Shown piece by piece: positions 16,717 through 24,258 of a stretch of 64,000 nucleotides of DNA (positions are counted from its first letter, which is position 1; each line of letters opens with the position of its first letter). This DNA comes from Herpetosiphon aurantiacus DSM 785. Its GTDB lineage: Bacteria; Chloroflexota; Chloroflexia; Chloroflexales; Herpetosiphonaceae. The notes under the pieces were generated by a model, which was not told the DNA's origin, ran no database searches, and saw only the letters and a list, made by a program, of their open reading frames with translations. The position numbers and the translations under genes are program-made. The DNA is taken from positions 5,471,199 to 5,535,198 of the forward strand of contig CP000875.1 of NCBI GenBank assembly GCA_000018565.1, written 5' to 3'.

Positions 16717-17121
16717 TTATTTATGTAGCCATTGGCCGATCACTTGCGACATGCCGGTAGTTTCTTCGGCAAAGCCAAGTTGCAGATAGAAGGTTTGCAT
16801 ATCGTCGGTAAATAAGCAAACGTGTTGGCCTTGCAAATCAGCTAGAATTTGCTTAACTAAATGGCTTGCAATGCCTTGGCGACGATAATCGCTGTGCGTC
16901 CAAACATCGACGATATAGCCGTTGCACACGCCATCGGATAAGGCGCGGGCTTTGCCGATAATCCGCTGGCCATCGAGTGCAAAGCAAACGCTATAGCTTG
17001 CAGCAAACGAACGTTGATATTGCTCAGGCGTGCGGCCATTGTCAAAATCATCGCCAGCAAGCTCAGCTTTTAATTGTACCCAGTCGATACCATCTAAATC
17101 ACGTTTATATTCAATTGGCAT
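16717..17121 (-). CDS. GNAT family N-acetyltransferase
   Basis: A compact 134-residue GNAT fold. The acetyl-CoA-binding motif A is VDVWTHSDYRRQGIASHLV (about residues 71-89; Q-x-x-G-x-A form), with strand 4 GYIVDVWT and the C-terminal FYLQLGFAEETTGM typical of small N-acetyltransferases. There is no signal or membrane segment. Start: ATG 17121 with GGAG just upstream. It is the first gene of a two-gene unit with the ATP-grasp gene 13 nt downstream. The substrate cannot be told from sequence. No ribbon-helix-helix partner is present, so a GNAT toxin-antitoxin role is not supported. Confidence 0.85.
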   Translation of the reverse strand: MPIEYKRDLDGIDWVQLKAELAGDDFDNGRTPEQYQRSFAASYSVCFALDGQRIIGKARALSDGVCNGYIVDVWTHSDYRRQGIASHLVKQILADLQGQHVCLFTDDMQTFYLQLGFAEETTGMSQVIGQWLHK

Positions 17122-17161
17122 AACAACTCCGTAATTGAGAGCATAGCAACGAGGGATAAGC

Positions 17162-17342
17162 GGCTACTTACAAGGGTAGGTTTTAGCCCCCTCACCCCCA
17201 ACCCCTCTCCCACTGCGGCGGGCGAGGGGAGTTCCAATATTCAAATACGATAGTTCCCCCTCGCTCGCGTGCGGGAGAGGGGGCTAGGGGGTGAGGGTAT
17301 GCGAATCGATTGTTAAAACCTACCCTTGTAAGATAAGTAGCT
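17162..17342. mobile_element. MITE-like nested palindrome containing family-A repeat (copy 3)
   Basis: A 19-bp perfect inverted repeat (CTTACAAGGGTAGGTTTTA at 17067+100, i.e. 17167-17185, and its complement at 17314-17332) extends outward with GGCTA / TAGC-type pairing. It encloses a full C-rich family-A element (17187-17301). The whole 181-bp unit is non-coding. Length, terminal repeats and recurrence of the core suggest a non-autonomous mobile element. The STRR-type sequence GGGATCAGGGGGCAGG follows at 17346-17361. Confidence 0.65.
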
Positions 17343-17421
17343 AGGGATCAGGGGGCAGGAATAACCATATCGTTGTGAATGCTTATCTCTGAACCCTGAT
17401 TCCTGAACCCTGACCTCTGCT
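17343..17421. repeat. STRR-like tract abutting the stop of the glycoside hydrolase gene
   Basis: GGGATCAGGGGGCAGG on one side and degenerate TGAACCC / TGACCTC / TGATTCC heptamers on the other, running directly into the TGA stop codon at 17422-17424. Same arrangement as the tracts after nadE, nrtR and rlmN. Confidence 0.65.
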
Positions 17422-19410
17422 TCAGGGATACTGCGCCCAGCTTTGGTACAGTTGGCGGCCAAGCAAGCCCAACTGAATTTCGTAGGAAGTTCCGGCTAGC
17501 TCAGGATGGTGCTCAAAGCGATTGCGCTCGAAATATTGCACCAAAAAGCCCTTATTCTGCACTGGGTCGTATTCCCAAAAGGCCTCGCTCAACGGAAAGC
17601 CATAGATCGCAATCCCGCCGTTTTGCTCCCAATATTCTTTGAAGGGATAGCATAAACTATGGCCGGTTTCGACGAAATAACTACATTCGGCAGGCGGATT
17701 TTGGGCTGGCGGCAGGCCACGCCAATCAACGCCATTGCGTTCGAGTGAACGTACACCGAGTAGGCTAAGTTGGACGCGAAATTCAGGTCGATTATTGGGA
17801 AACAACTCGAAGCGGTTGCGCTCAAAATATTGCACAATCGTGGGAATTCGCCCAGCACCAGGCTCGGTTAATTCATCGGTCAAGGGCAGGCCAAAGCGAG
17901 CCAAGCCACCATTTTGCTCCCAATAGGTGCGGAAACCGCCGATAATTGAGTGTGGAGTTTCATCGAAGGTACGGCCAGTCCGGCTATAACCGCCATATTC
18001 AACCCAAATTGGCATACCCCGTTGATCAGGCTGGATTTTGACATTGCCAGTTTCGGTATTGATCACGCGCAGCAAGGTTCCATCGTAGGCTCGCACTTGC
18101 ACATGGCTACAATCGCAGTGAATTTCAAGGTAGGGCGGTGATTGAGCTTCGTGCAGCCACCACAAAATATCCACCGAGCGATCGCCGTTGGTCCAGTGTT
18201 GCCAACCAAGCCCGCCATCGTAGGGCATCGCATAATTGGCTTGCCAACTCAGCCCGCCCAAGTTGTGGGTCAGGTGGTAGTAGGCGCTATAACTCGGCTT
18301 ACGAATACGCTGATCATCAAAATTTAAGGGGTAGGTACGTCGCAACAAACCAAAATGAAATTGATTTTCAGTTGGATCATTGATCGGGCGGGTGTAATTG
18401 CTGTTATCGCCAGTATCGTTGCGAAAATCATACCAGAAGATTTTTTCAACCCCAGGATGGGTCATGGCCAGCAGATAGAAGCGTTGGAGCCAAGCTGCCT
18501 GCTCATCTTCGCTGACAATCCCATCGCTTTCGGTAGACCAACCAACCTCGGTATACCAAATCGGCTTATTGCCAAATTGCGCTAGCAGGGCATCGATTTC
18601 GGCAGCCTGTTCGCGGTAGGTTTGAGTACGATCGCGGCGTAGCACCGGCACTTCGGGTGCATCAGGACGATAAGGATGCAAGCCCAAAATATCAAACATT
18701 GGCCAAGCATCAAGCGCATACAAACGCTGGAGATAATCGGGAGTATCATAGGCAAATTCGGGAATTTCGCTCCAAATATCGGCCACCCCACCTAGCACAA
18801 TTTTGGCCTCAGGATCAGCCGCCCGAATTGCAGCGCTGGCAGTTTGCAGCACCCGCACAAAATCCTCAACGTTGTAGAGGCCACTCTCATAGCCCGATGG
18901 CACCAGATTCGGCTCGTTCCAAACTTCCCAATATTTGATCTGCCCGCGATCACGGCCATAACGAGCGACGGTGGCATATACATAATCGCCCCAATCGCTG
19001 AGCCATTCTTCGGGGTGAGGGTTACGGCCCTTGAACCACGCAGGATTATAATCGAGCAAACCCAAAATACTGATGCCAGCCTCAGCTTGCAACTGAATCG
19101 CCCGATCATAATTATAAAAGCGCGAACTATCACCATCCCAACGAAAGGGACCATCAGGCTCAAACTGAACCTGATCCCACCAAATTTCTTCGCGGTTCCA
19201 CTGAACACCAGCTTCACGCATCAAGCGAATCATCGTCGGCATTTCATCGGAGCGCACGCGATTGCCCAGCGACACGACCATGCCAAATGGCGTTGATTTA
19301 TCACCCCATGGAATCTCGGCAGCAGCGGCGGGAGTAGCGGGGTTGGCTAGCAAAAACGGTGTGACGACGAGCACCAGCGCCAGCACCAGAGGGAGCAAGC
19401 GTTTGTGCAT
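17422..19410 (-). CDS. Secreted clan GH-A glycoside hydrolase with two C-terminal YFERxRFE modules
   Basis: A 662-residue exported enzyme. After a signal peptide (about 1-31, ending PAAAA) comes a TIM-barrel domain (about 35-400). It has the acid/base Glu in YWEVWNEPNLV (E166) and the nucleophile Glu in IWYTEVGWST (E288), the two-Glu arrangement of clan GH-A (GH5, GH39, GH30 relatives). A beta-rich linker follows (about 400-475), then two modules FRTYWEQNGGLARFGLPLTD ... VQYFERNRFELFP and FKEYWEQNGGIAIYGFPLSE ... VQYFERNRFEHHPE. The same module opens the three propeller paralogues nearby. Start: ATG 19410 with AAGGG about 10 nt upstream (weak). Substrate unknown; a cell-wall or polysaccharide glycosidase is likely. 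Confidence 0.83.
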   Translation of the reverse strand: MHKRLLPLVLALVLVVTPFLLANPATPAAAAEIPWGDKSTPFGMVVSLGNRVRSDEMPTMIRLMREAGVQWNREEIWWDQVQFEPDGPFRWDGDSSRFYNYDRAIQLQAEAGISILGLLDYNPAWFKGRNPHPEEWLSDWGDYVYATVARYGRDRGQIKYWEVWNEPNLVPSGYESGLYNVEDFVRVLQTASAAIRAADPEAKIVLGGVADIWSEIPEFAYDTPDYLQRLYALDAWPMFDILGLHPYRPDAPEVPVLRRDRTQTYREQAAEIDALLAQFGNKPIWYTEVGWSTESDGIVSEDEQAAWLQRFYLLAMTHPGVEKIFWYDFRNDTGDNSNYTRPINDPTENQFHFGLLRRTYPLNFDDQRIRKPSYSAYYHLTHNLGGLSWQANYAMPYDGGLGWQHWTNGDRSVDILWWLHEAQSPPYLEIHCDCSHVQVRAYDGTLLRVINTETGNVKIQPDQRGMPIWVEYGGYSRTGRTFDETPHSIIGGFRTYWEQNGGLARFGLPLTDELTEPGAGRIPTIVQYFERNRFELFPNNRPEFRVQLSLLGVRSLERNGVDWRGLPPAQNPPAECSYFVETGHSLCYPFKEYWEQNGGIAIYGFPLSEAFWEYDPVQNKGFLVQYFERNRFEHHPELAGTSYEIQLGLLGRQLYQSWAQYP

Positions 19411-19834
19411 TGCAGTTTATCCCTTGTACAATCCATTGTTCATCTCAACGTTGCGTAGTGTACCATGGTTGCTTCGCTTTGCTGCTGATAAAAAGCTGAA
19501 AGATTGACAACCAAAGAACATAGAACATAGAGCATCGAACATAGTAGGGATTGGGGATCGGGGTGCAGGCTATGGGCTATTAGAGCAATAATCAAAATAA
19601 TCTGTGCAATCTGTGGCTAAAAAATTAACCTTCGTGGATCAATCGCTTAACGCAGAGGCGCAGAGAATCAAGGGATGAGGGATGAAATTCCAACAGGATG
19701 AGCATCTGAGGTGTGTGGCATAGAGCAATAATCAAGATAATCTGGGCAATCTGTGGCTAAAAACTTAACCTTCGTGTCCTTTGTGCTCTTCGTGGATCAA
19801 AATAAGGTTCTTTGCGATCTTCGCGGTTTCTAGG
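19411..19834. repeat. Intergenic stretch with two family-C repeat copies
   Basis: No gene is seen. 19583-19634 and 19723-19776 are near-identical (AATCAAxATAATCTGxGCAA then TCTGTGGCTAAAAA and TTAACCTTCGTG), followed in the second copy by TCCTTTGTGCTCTTCGTGG. Between them lies ACGCAGAGGCGCAGAG, which recurs at 49475-49491. STRR-type GGGATTGGGGATCGGGG is at 19547-19563. A minus-strand promoter for the hydrolase gene is not obvious. Confidence 0.65.
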
Positions 19835-20197
19835 TTACGGCTCGCTATAGCCCACAACGGCAATTTTCGCCGACTGAGGATCGCTGTTGAAAATCAAGGT
19901 AACGGTTTGCTCAGCGTGACCAGGTAGCAAATCCAGGGTGACATTGCTTTGCAGATCATCTAAACTGCCAACTATTTCAACCGCTGCTGCCGCCCGATCA
20001 CCATCATTGTGCACGGTTAGATCGAGGTAAAATTGTTGCTCAACCTGACGCACTTGGCCCAGTTCAAGTCTGAATTGGGCAGGCTGATCACCCTCGGTCA
20101 CCCAAAGCCAGCCAATCAAGCCAACTAAACAACTCAATAGCCCAATCGAGATAACCAGTGAAATCCATTCGGCAGTGCTGCGAGTTTCACGGCTCAT
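19835..20197 (-). CDS. TIGR02588-like single-pass membrane protein
   Basis: A 120-residue protein with one N-terminal membrane helix (WISLVISIGLLSCLVGLIGWLW in two pieces, about residues 11-32) and an extracellular beta-rich part (QFYLDLTVHNDGDRAAAAVEI; NVTLDLLPGHAEQTVTLIF) that looks like a small Ig-like domain. Its GTG/ATG region overlaps the end of the preceding gene by 4 nt (ATGA), showing translational coupling. Paired genes of this kind are known as the TIGR02587 / TIGR02588 families of unknown function. The assignment rests on size, order and topology. Function unknown. Confidence 0.68.
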   Translation of the reverse strand: MSRETRSTAEWISLVISIGLLSCLVGLIGWLWVTEGDQPAQFRLELGQVRQVEQQFYLDLTVHNDGDRAAAAVEIVGSLDDLQSNVTLDLLPGHAEQTVTLIFNSDPQSAKIAVVGYSEP

Positions 20198-21021
20198 ACG
20201 GCTAATCTCCCTGCGGCCCCGCCAACCGTAGCAGGCAAGCCTAAAACAATTGTGTAATCGATCACTTGATGTAGCGATGTGCCAGCCCCAAGCTGGTTAA
20301 ACACCCGCAGCGTTACTAAGGCAAACACCAGCGAGATAATGTATGAGGCAATTGTTTCGCTGAGCGGCGATTGAAATAAGCCGCGTTCACGTCTGCGCTG
20401 CTGATGATCACCAAACTCAGCTTGAAACACAATCACATATGAGATCAGCAACGAAGCCGCCATAATCAGCCATAACCACCATGGCGGCAATGATGCAGCA
20501 ATCACGCCAACCTCATCGGTTGGGGCAATCGAAAGTCCAACCACCGTTGCCCCAAGCATCGTGCCGCCTGCATCAACCAAGGTTGCATGCCAAAATCTGC
20601 GTTGCTCAGCTTCCTGCTCATCATTAGCTTCACGCCGCAACAAACCATTGGCCATACCAACGCCAATCGCACAGGGCATAGTTTCCAAAACAATTTTGCC
20701 CAAAATCACATCGTAGGCCAGATCAAATGTAATTCGCTGCAAAATAATTAAGCTGAAACCAGCAACCAACGCGCCCAGTGCCAAGGCTTCGATACTATCA
20801 GTCAACGAACGACTCCACGTTTCGTCGCTATTTCGCCGAAAACCGGTAGCACGATTGAGCGCCACCAAGGCAACATAGGTTAAGCCAAGGTACAACAACA
20901 TATGCAGCGGCGTGAGATCGCTGCCAATATCCCAAACTTCCATGGTATAGAGCAATGGAATGCCAAACAAAAACGCGCCAGCAATTCCATTCAGCAAATC
21001 ATCGAATTCACGCCGCCACAT
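20194..21021 (-). CDS. TIGR02587-like integral membrane protein
   Basis: A 275-residue multi-pass protein with about seven hydrophobic segments (for example AGAFLFGIPLLYTMEVW, LHMLLYLGLTYVALVAL, TMLGATVVGLSIAPTDEV). Families with this N-terminus and a short TIGR02588-type partner downstream are conserved pairs of unknown function. Start: ATG 21021, 9 nt after the thymidylate-synthase-like gene's stop, so the three genes form one unit. The 3' end overlaps the start of the partner by 4 nt. Why a ThyX-like gene should be co-transcribed with this pair is not known. Confidence 0.7.
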   Translation of the reverse strand: MWRREFDDLLNGIAGAFLFGIPLLYTMEVWDIGSDLTPLHMLLYLGLTYVALVALNRATGFRRNSDETWSRSLTDSIEALALGALVAGFSLIILQRITFDLAYDVILGKIVLETMPCAIGVGMANGLLRREANDEQEAEQRRFWHATLVDAGGTMLGATVVGLSIAPTDEVGVIAASLPPWWLWLIMAASLLISYVIVFQAEFGDHQQRRRERGLFQSPLSETIASYIISLVFALVTLRVFNQLGAGTSLHQVIDYTIVLGLPATVGGAAGRLAV

Positions 21022-21030
21022 AGTTCGTTC

Positions 21031-22647
21031 CTATTGTTGACGCTCGGCCAATTTTTGGTCGAAGCGTTGTTCAGCCGCCAAACGTTCTAAAGCATGCTCA
21101 CCCAAATCGACAAATTGCATGCCTTCGATCAAACTTGGGTGGATTTTTTGTAGGGCCAAATACATTTGTTGAGCGATCGCCCGATAGCTGGGATGGCCCT
21201 GTGGCGCAGCTCGTAGCTCAATCAAATGGTAGGCTTCGCGTAAATTCAAACGAAAACGCCAACGAATGCGGTAGGCAAACGGCACCAAATATTGAGCGGC
21301 TGCCGGAAAATCGGCCTCGATCGCTTGAACTGCTGCTGCCGTTTGATCAAGTGCCGTGCAATAAGCAGCGGCAACCCCAGCGGCCTCAAGTTCAGGCGCA
21401 ACCGCGTAGCCATGCACCACGCTATAACGCTGGCGTTCTTGGGTCAAAATCCGATGGCGTTGCAAATCGCGATATGCCCCAATATCGGCCAAGAAATCAA
21501 AGGTATAGTAGGTTTCCTCAAAGGCGCGGCCTGGGCGATGGAAGCGCGATCCACGTTCGCCAACATAGGCGCGAATAATTGCGCTGCGCTCTTCAGTTGG
21601 CAAATTTCGTGCCCAGCATTGTAAGGTTTCCAACGGTTGGTCGCTATGCGGATAAAGAATCGCCGCCACCACCTTGGCCTCAGCATCAGGATCAAATTCT
21701 ACCAAGGTTACCGCTTGTAGATCGTTGCTTGTAGGAATTTCGGGCTGGAAGGCGGCTCCTGCTTGGCGCATGGTCGCGAGATATTGGCTATAGGCTGCGC
21801 CACGCTCAGTTTTGGCACGTTTCACAAACGAAGGAATTAATTGATCAAGCTCATGTTGCAAATTAACGCCAACGTTGCATACCTCACTATGCTCAGAGCT
21901 CGCCAATTTGGTCAACAAATATTCAAAAGCCCGCCCATTGCCAAACAAACCAACGTTGGTCAACGTCGCCATTGGCAACAAACCACGCAGCAAATCGAGA
22001 GCTTTGGCGCGAGTGGCACTAACATAGGCCCGTTCGCTGGTTTTGGCATCGCGTGGTGTGGCGCTTTGCACCCAGCGTTGCACAGGCTCAATTAATACTC
22101 GATAGGTATCAAACAACTGATCAAGCGTTTGTTCATAGAGCGTGGCATGGGGCGATTGCATAAGCTCAGCCACCCGATGGTAGCGATATTTGCCCGCCAC
22201 TTGGCGATCGAAGGGAACATAACGGGTCGATTTTTCAAGCGGATCGAGGCCCAAGCGACTATCTTCGAGTGCTTTGGCGACGATGTTGCTCACGCCTTCG
22301 CAGGCAACGTGCGCCCCGCCCAACTCGGCCACCGAATCATCGCCATATCCCAGCAACACCCGTTCGTAAAAAGCCTCGGCCTGTTTGGTTGCTACCAGTT
22401 GATCGTTGCCGTTAGCCGCAGCATGGCCAACAATCGCCTGAAAACCAGCCTCTGGCGCTTGAATAAACTCATCGAGCAGCATCCGCCGCAAGCTTTTGTC
22501 GCTACGGCTATAGCGCGAGAACAGCGCCCCTTTGACAACTTCAGGTAAGTTGCGCAAGCCAAAAATTGGCTGATCGAGATTAGTGACAAATGGCGCAAGA
22601 ATCGCCTGCTCGTCAGCGGTAAATGTATCGCCCCAAGGGTCGTGCAT
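21031..22647 (-). CDS. Double-domain ThyX-like FAD-dependent thymidylate synthase family protein
   Basis: A 538-residue protein, about twice normal ThyX length, with two ThyX-like halves. The N-terminal half has GYGDDSVAELGGAHVACEGV and EKSTRYVPFD (about 95-155). The C-terminal half has YTFDFLADIGAYRDLQRHR followed by ILTQERQRYS (about 390-425), close to the ThyX motif RHRxxSxxExSxRY but with Thr/Gln changes. ThyX makes dTMP with FAD and methylene-tetrahydrofolate. Whether this long form is active is uncertain because the signature is altered in both halves. Start: ATG 22647 with TTGGAG 7-8 nt upstream; a TTG at 22680 lacks support. First gene of an operon with the TIGR02587/8-like pair. Confidence 0.8.
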   Translation of the reverse strand: MHDPWGDTFTADEQAILAPFVTNLDQPIFGLRNLPEVVKGALFSRYSRSDKSLRRMLLDEFIQAPEAGFQAIVGHAAANGNDQLVATKQAEAFYERVLLGYGDDSVAELGGAHVACEGVSNIVAKALEDSRLGLDPLEKSTRYVPFDRQVAGKYRYHRVAELMQSPHATLYEQTLDQLFDTYRVLIEPVQRWVQSATPRDAKTSERAYVSATRAKALDLLRGLLPMATLTNVGLFGNGRAFEYLLTKLASSEHSEVCNVGVNLQHELDQLIPSFVKRAKTERGAAYSQYLATMRQAGAAFQPEIPTSNDLQAVTLVEFDPDAEAKVVAAILYPHSDQPLETLQCWARNLPTEERSAIIRAYVGERGSRFHRPGRAFEETYYTFDFLADIGAYRDLQRHRILTQERQRYSVVHGYAVAPELEAAGVAAAYCTALDQTAAAVQAIEADFPAAAQYLVPFAYRIRWRFRLNLREAYHLIELRAAPQGHPSYRAIAQQMYLALQKIHPSLIEGMQFVDLGEHALERLAAEQRFDQKLAERQQ

Positions 22648-22808
22648 TGAAGTTCTCCAATAATAGATTTTTTGTTTCAAACTTGGGTATTTTATCCTGA
22701 GATAGAAGAGTTAATTTTGGGGAATGGCTACTAGGGTGCATAGATCAAACTAGTTTTTATGTGGTTTAAGTGGCTATTATAGGATTTCAAGTGTTTCAAG
22801 CATTGATT
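22648..22808. other. Upstream region of the ThyX-like operon
   Basis: This part of the 22648-22973 gap holds a possible minus-strand -10 (TATAAT, complement of ATTATA at 22776-22781). No clear -35 and no ORF are seen. The remainder of the gap is the family-B repeat and a family-C remnant described separately. Confidence 0.4.
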
Positions 22809-22960
22809 CACCACCCTTCCGTCCCGCCTCAAGGCGGGAGACGCAGGGGTTTTCATCCCCTGCACCCCTAATAATTGGTTGGTGGACTATTATGGTGAAG
22901 TATCCATCCTATTGTGCTAATGAAAGCAAGCATTCGTGCAATTCGTGGCTAAAAATCTTC
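22809..22960. repeat. About 150-bp direct repeat, left copy (family B plus C)
   Basis: Begins CACCACCCTTCCGTCCCGCC, contains the hairpin GCAGGGG-TTTTCAT-CCCCTGC and continues through TATTATGGTGAAGTATCC and CTAATGAAAGCAAG to a GTGCAATTCGTGGC tail. The right copy at 24048-24195 has the same order and orientation with few changes in its central 90 bp. The two bracket the GyrB-like gene. Confidence 0.85.
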
Positions 22961-22973
22961 ATGGATCAGAAAC

Positions 22974-24002
22974 CTACCACATAACCAATGTATAAATTTC
23001 AGCATCGGATAATGTTGCAAGTTTCTCAGGGAGTTGCTGCTGGATTATTTGTTGAATTGTCGTTTCAATTAATAGCTGATCGCTGGGCCGCCCGCCTGCA
23101 TCTTGGAGCGTTTTAGGTACATGATCTAAAACGAGTAAACAACCAAAATCGCGAATTTGGGCTGGCTCGATTATTTGGCTGGCAGTAATTTGGCCATGAG
23201 CTTGAGCATAAGTTGTTAATCCTGAGGCCAAACCCTTGAGTATCCCACGTCGATAACTTGGCTCAAACGGCACATGCTTATAACGCAGTAAACATTGCTC
23301 GATCCGACTGAAATAGCCAAATCGCAGGCCAAGCTTGATTTGAACATGCTCATTAGCGCCTTCAAACTCTAAATATCGCTGTGGATTCAGATCATGATAG
23401 ATTAACCCATCAAGATAATCACGCAAGCCATTGGGGTAAAAAAGCTGGTTGGTCGTCGCTTGCATAACGTCAACCACCTCAATTCGACAACCTCGAAATA
23501 GCGTTGCCAAGCCGCGCAACGAACCTAAGAATTGATGGATTGAGCTAGTTCGATTTATAAAAATAGCGTGGTTAGGCACAAAATGGATTCTTCGGCAGCT
23601 GGCTTGGCTGGAACCAACTAGCTGTAATGCTGGAACAGTTGGCTCGCCGCTGTAGCTTAATTGATAATGTTGCCCAGCTTTATGGAGATCAATCGTGCAA
23701 TATTGAGCAGCACCAAGCAAGTGAAATAGTTGATCTTCTGGCAACCCACAAAAATTATTGGATTCAATTGTCGCCTCAAAATCTTGCACAACAAAGCCTG
23801 CCTCTGGCAAGATAGTTATCTGAATCCGCTGAGCATGTTGGCTTTTTAGGAGAAAATCGACATATTCAACTAACAGCCGTTGAATTGCTATTCCATCATT
23901 GCCACCATAGTACATTCCTAGGTTTTCGCGGCGAAGCTGAATTGGGCTACGATTCGCTGGCATTTGAATCCTGCTAGCAGCATAAAGAGAATTATCGGCC
24001 AT
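22974..24002 (-). CDS. Degenerate GyrB-like protein (ATPase plus transducer remnant, no TOPRIM)
   Basis: A 342-residue protein that follows the N-terminal half of GyrB/ParE. LYAASRIQ...RRENLGMYYGG matches the YDAS-IQ...RKRPGMYIG start, VEYVDFLLKSQ matches EVVDNAIDEA, and GFVVQD matches the Bergerat D-motif. FYPNGLRDYLDGL matches the transducer motif HYEGGIKAFVEYLN. The Asn of VVDN is replaced by Phe, DGRGIP is lost, and the glycine-rich ATP lid (GGLHGVGVSVVN-like) is missing, so ATP binding is unlikely. It ends where the TOPRIM part would begin. Start: ATG 24002 with AAAAGG 7 nt upstream; ATG 24023 is possible. Flanked by 150-bp direct repeats. A relic or a repurposed gyrase-fold protein; role unknown. 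Confidence 0.68.
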   Translation of the reverse strand: MADNSLYAASRIQMPANRSPIQLRRENLGMYYGGNDGIAIQRLLVEYVDFLLKSQHAQRIQITILPEAGFVVQDFEATIESNNFCGLPEDQLFHLLGAAQYCTIDLHKAGQHYQLSYSGEPTVPALQLVGSSQASCRRIHFVPNHAIFINRTSSIHQFLGSLRGLATLFRGCRIEVVDVMQATTNQLFYPNGLRDYLDGLIYHDLNPQRYLEFEGANEHVQIKLGLRFGYFSRIEQCLLRYKHVPFEPSYRRGILKGLASGLTTYAQAHGQITASQIIEPAQIRDFGCLLVLDHVPKTLQDAGGRPSDQLLIETTIQQIIQQQLPEKLATLSDAEIYTLVMW

Positions 24003-24047
24003 TCGTAAACCTTTTCTCAGCATTTATGGGTTTGAATCAGGAGTCTC

Positions 24048-24195
24048 GCCACCCTTCCGTCCCTCCGCTGGAGGGAGACGCAGGGGTTTTCATCCCCTGC
24101 ACCCCTAATAATTGTTTGGTGGATTATTATGGTGAAGTATCCATCCTATTGTGCTAATGAAAGCAAGGATTTGTGCAATTCGTGGCGAAAAGAAT
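24048..24195. repeat. About 150-bp direct repeat, right copy (family B plus C)
   Basis: GCCACCCTTCCGTCCCTCCG, the GCAGGGG/CCCCTGC hairpin, TATTATGGTGAAGTATCC and CTAATGAAAGCAAG as in the copy at 22809-22960. Family-C sequence (TTCGTGCCCTTCGTGGATCG) continues to 24258, directly before the stop of the next gene. Confidence 0.85.
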
Positions 24196-24258
24196 TCAGC
24201 CTTCATGTGCTTCACGGTTTCATTCTTCGTGCAACTTCGTGCCCTTCGTGGATCGCAA

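Noticed and set aside
16717-17121. GNAT toxin of a toxin-antitoxin pair
   Set aside because: The neighbour is an ATP-grasp protein; no ribbon-helix-helix antitoxin frame is present.
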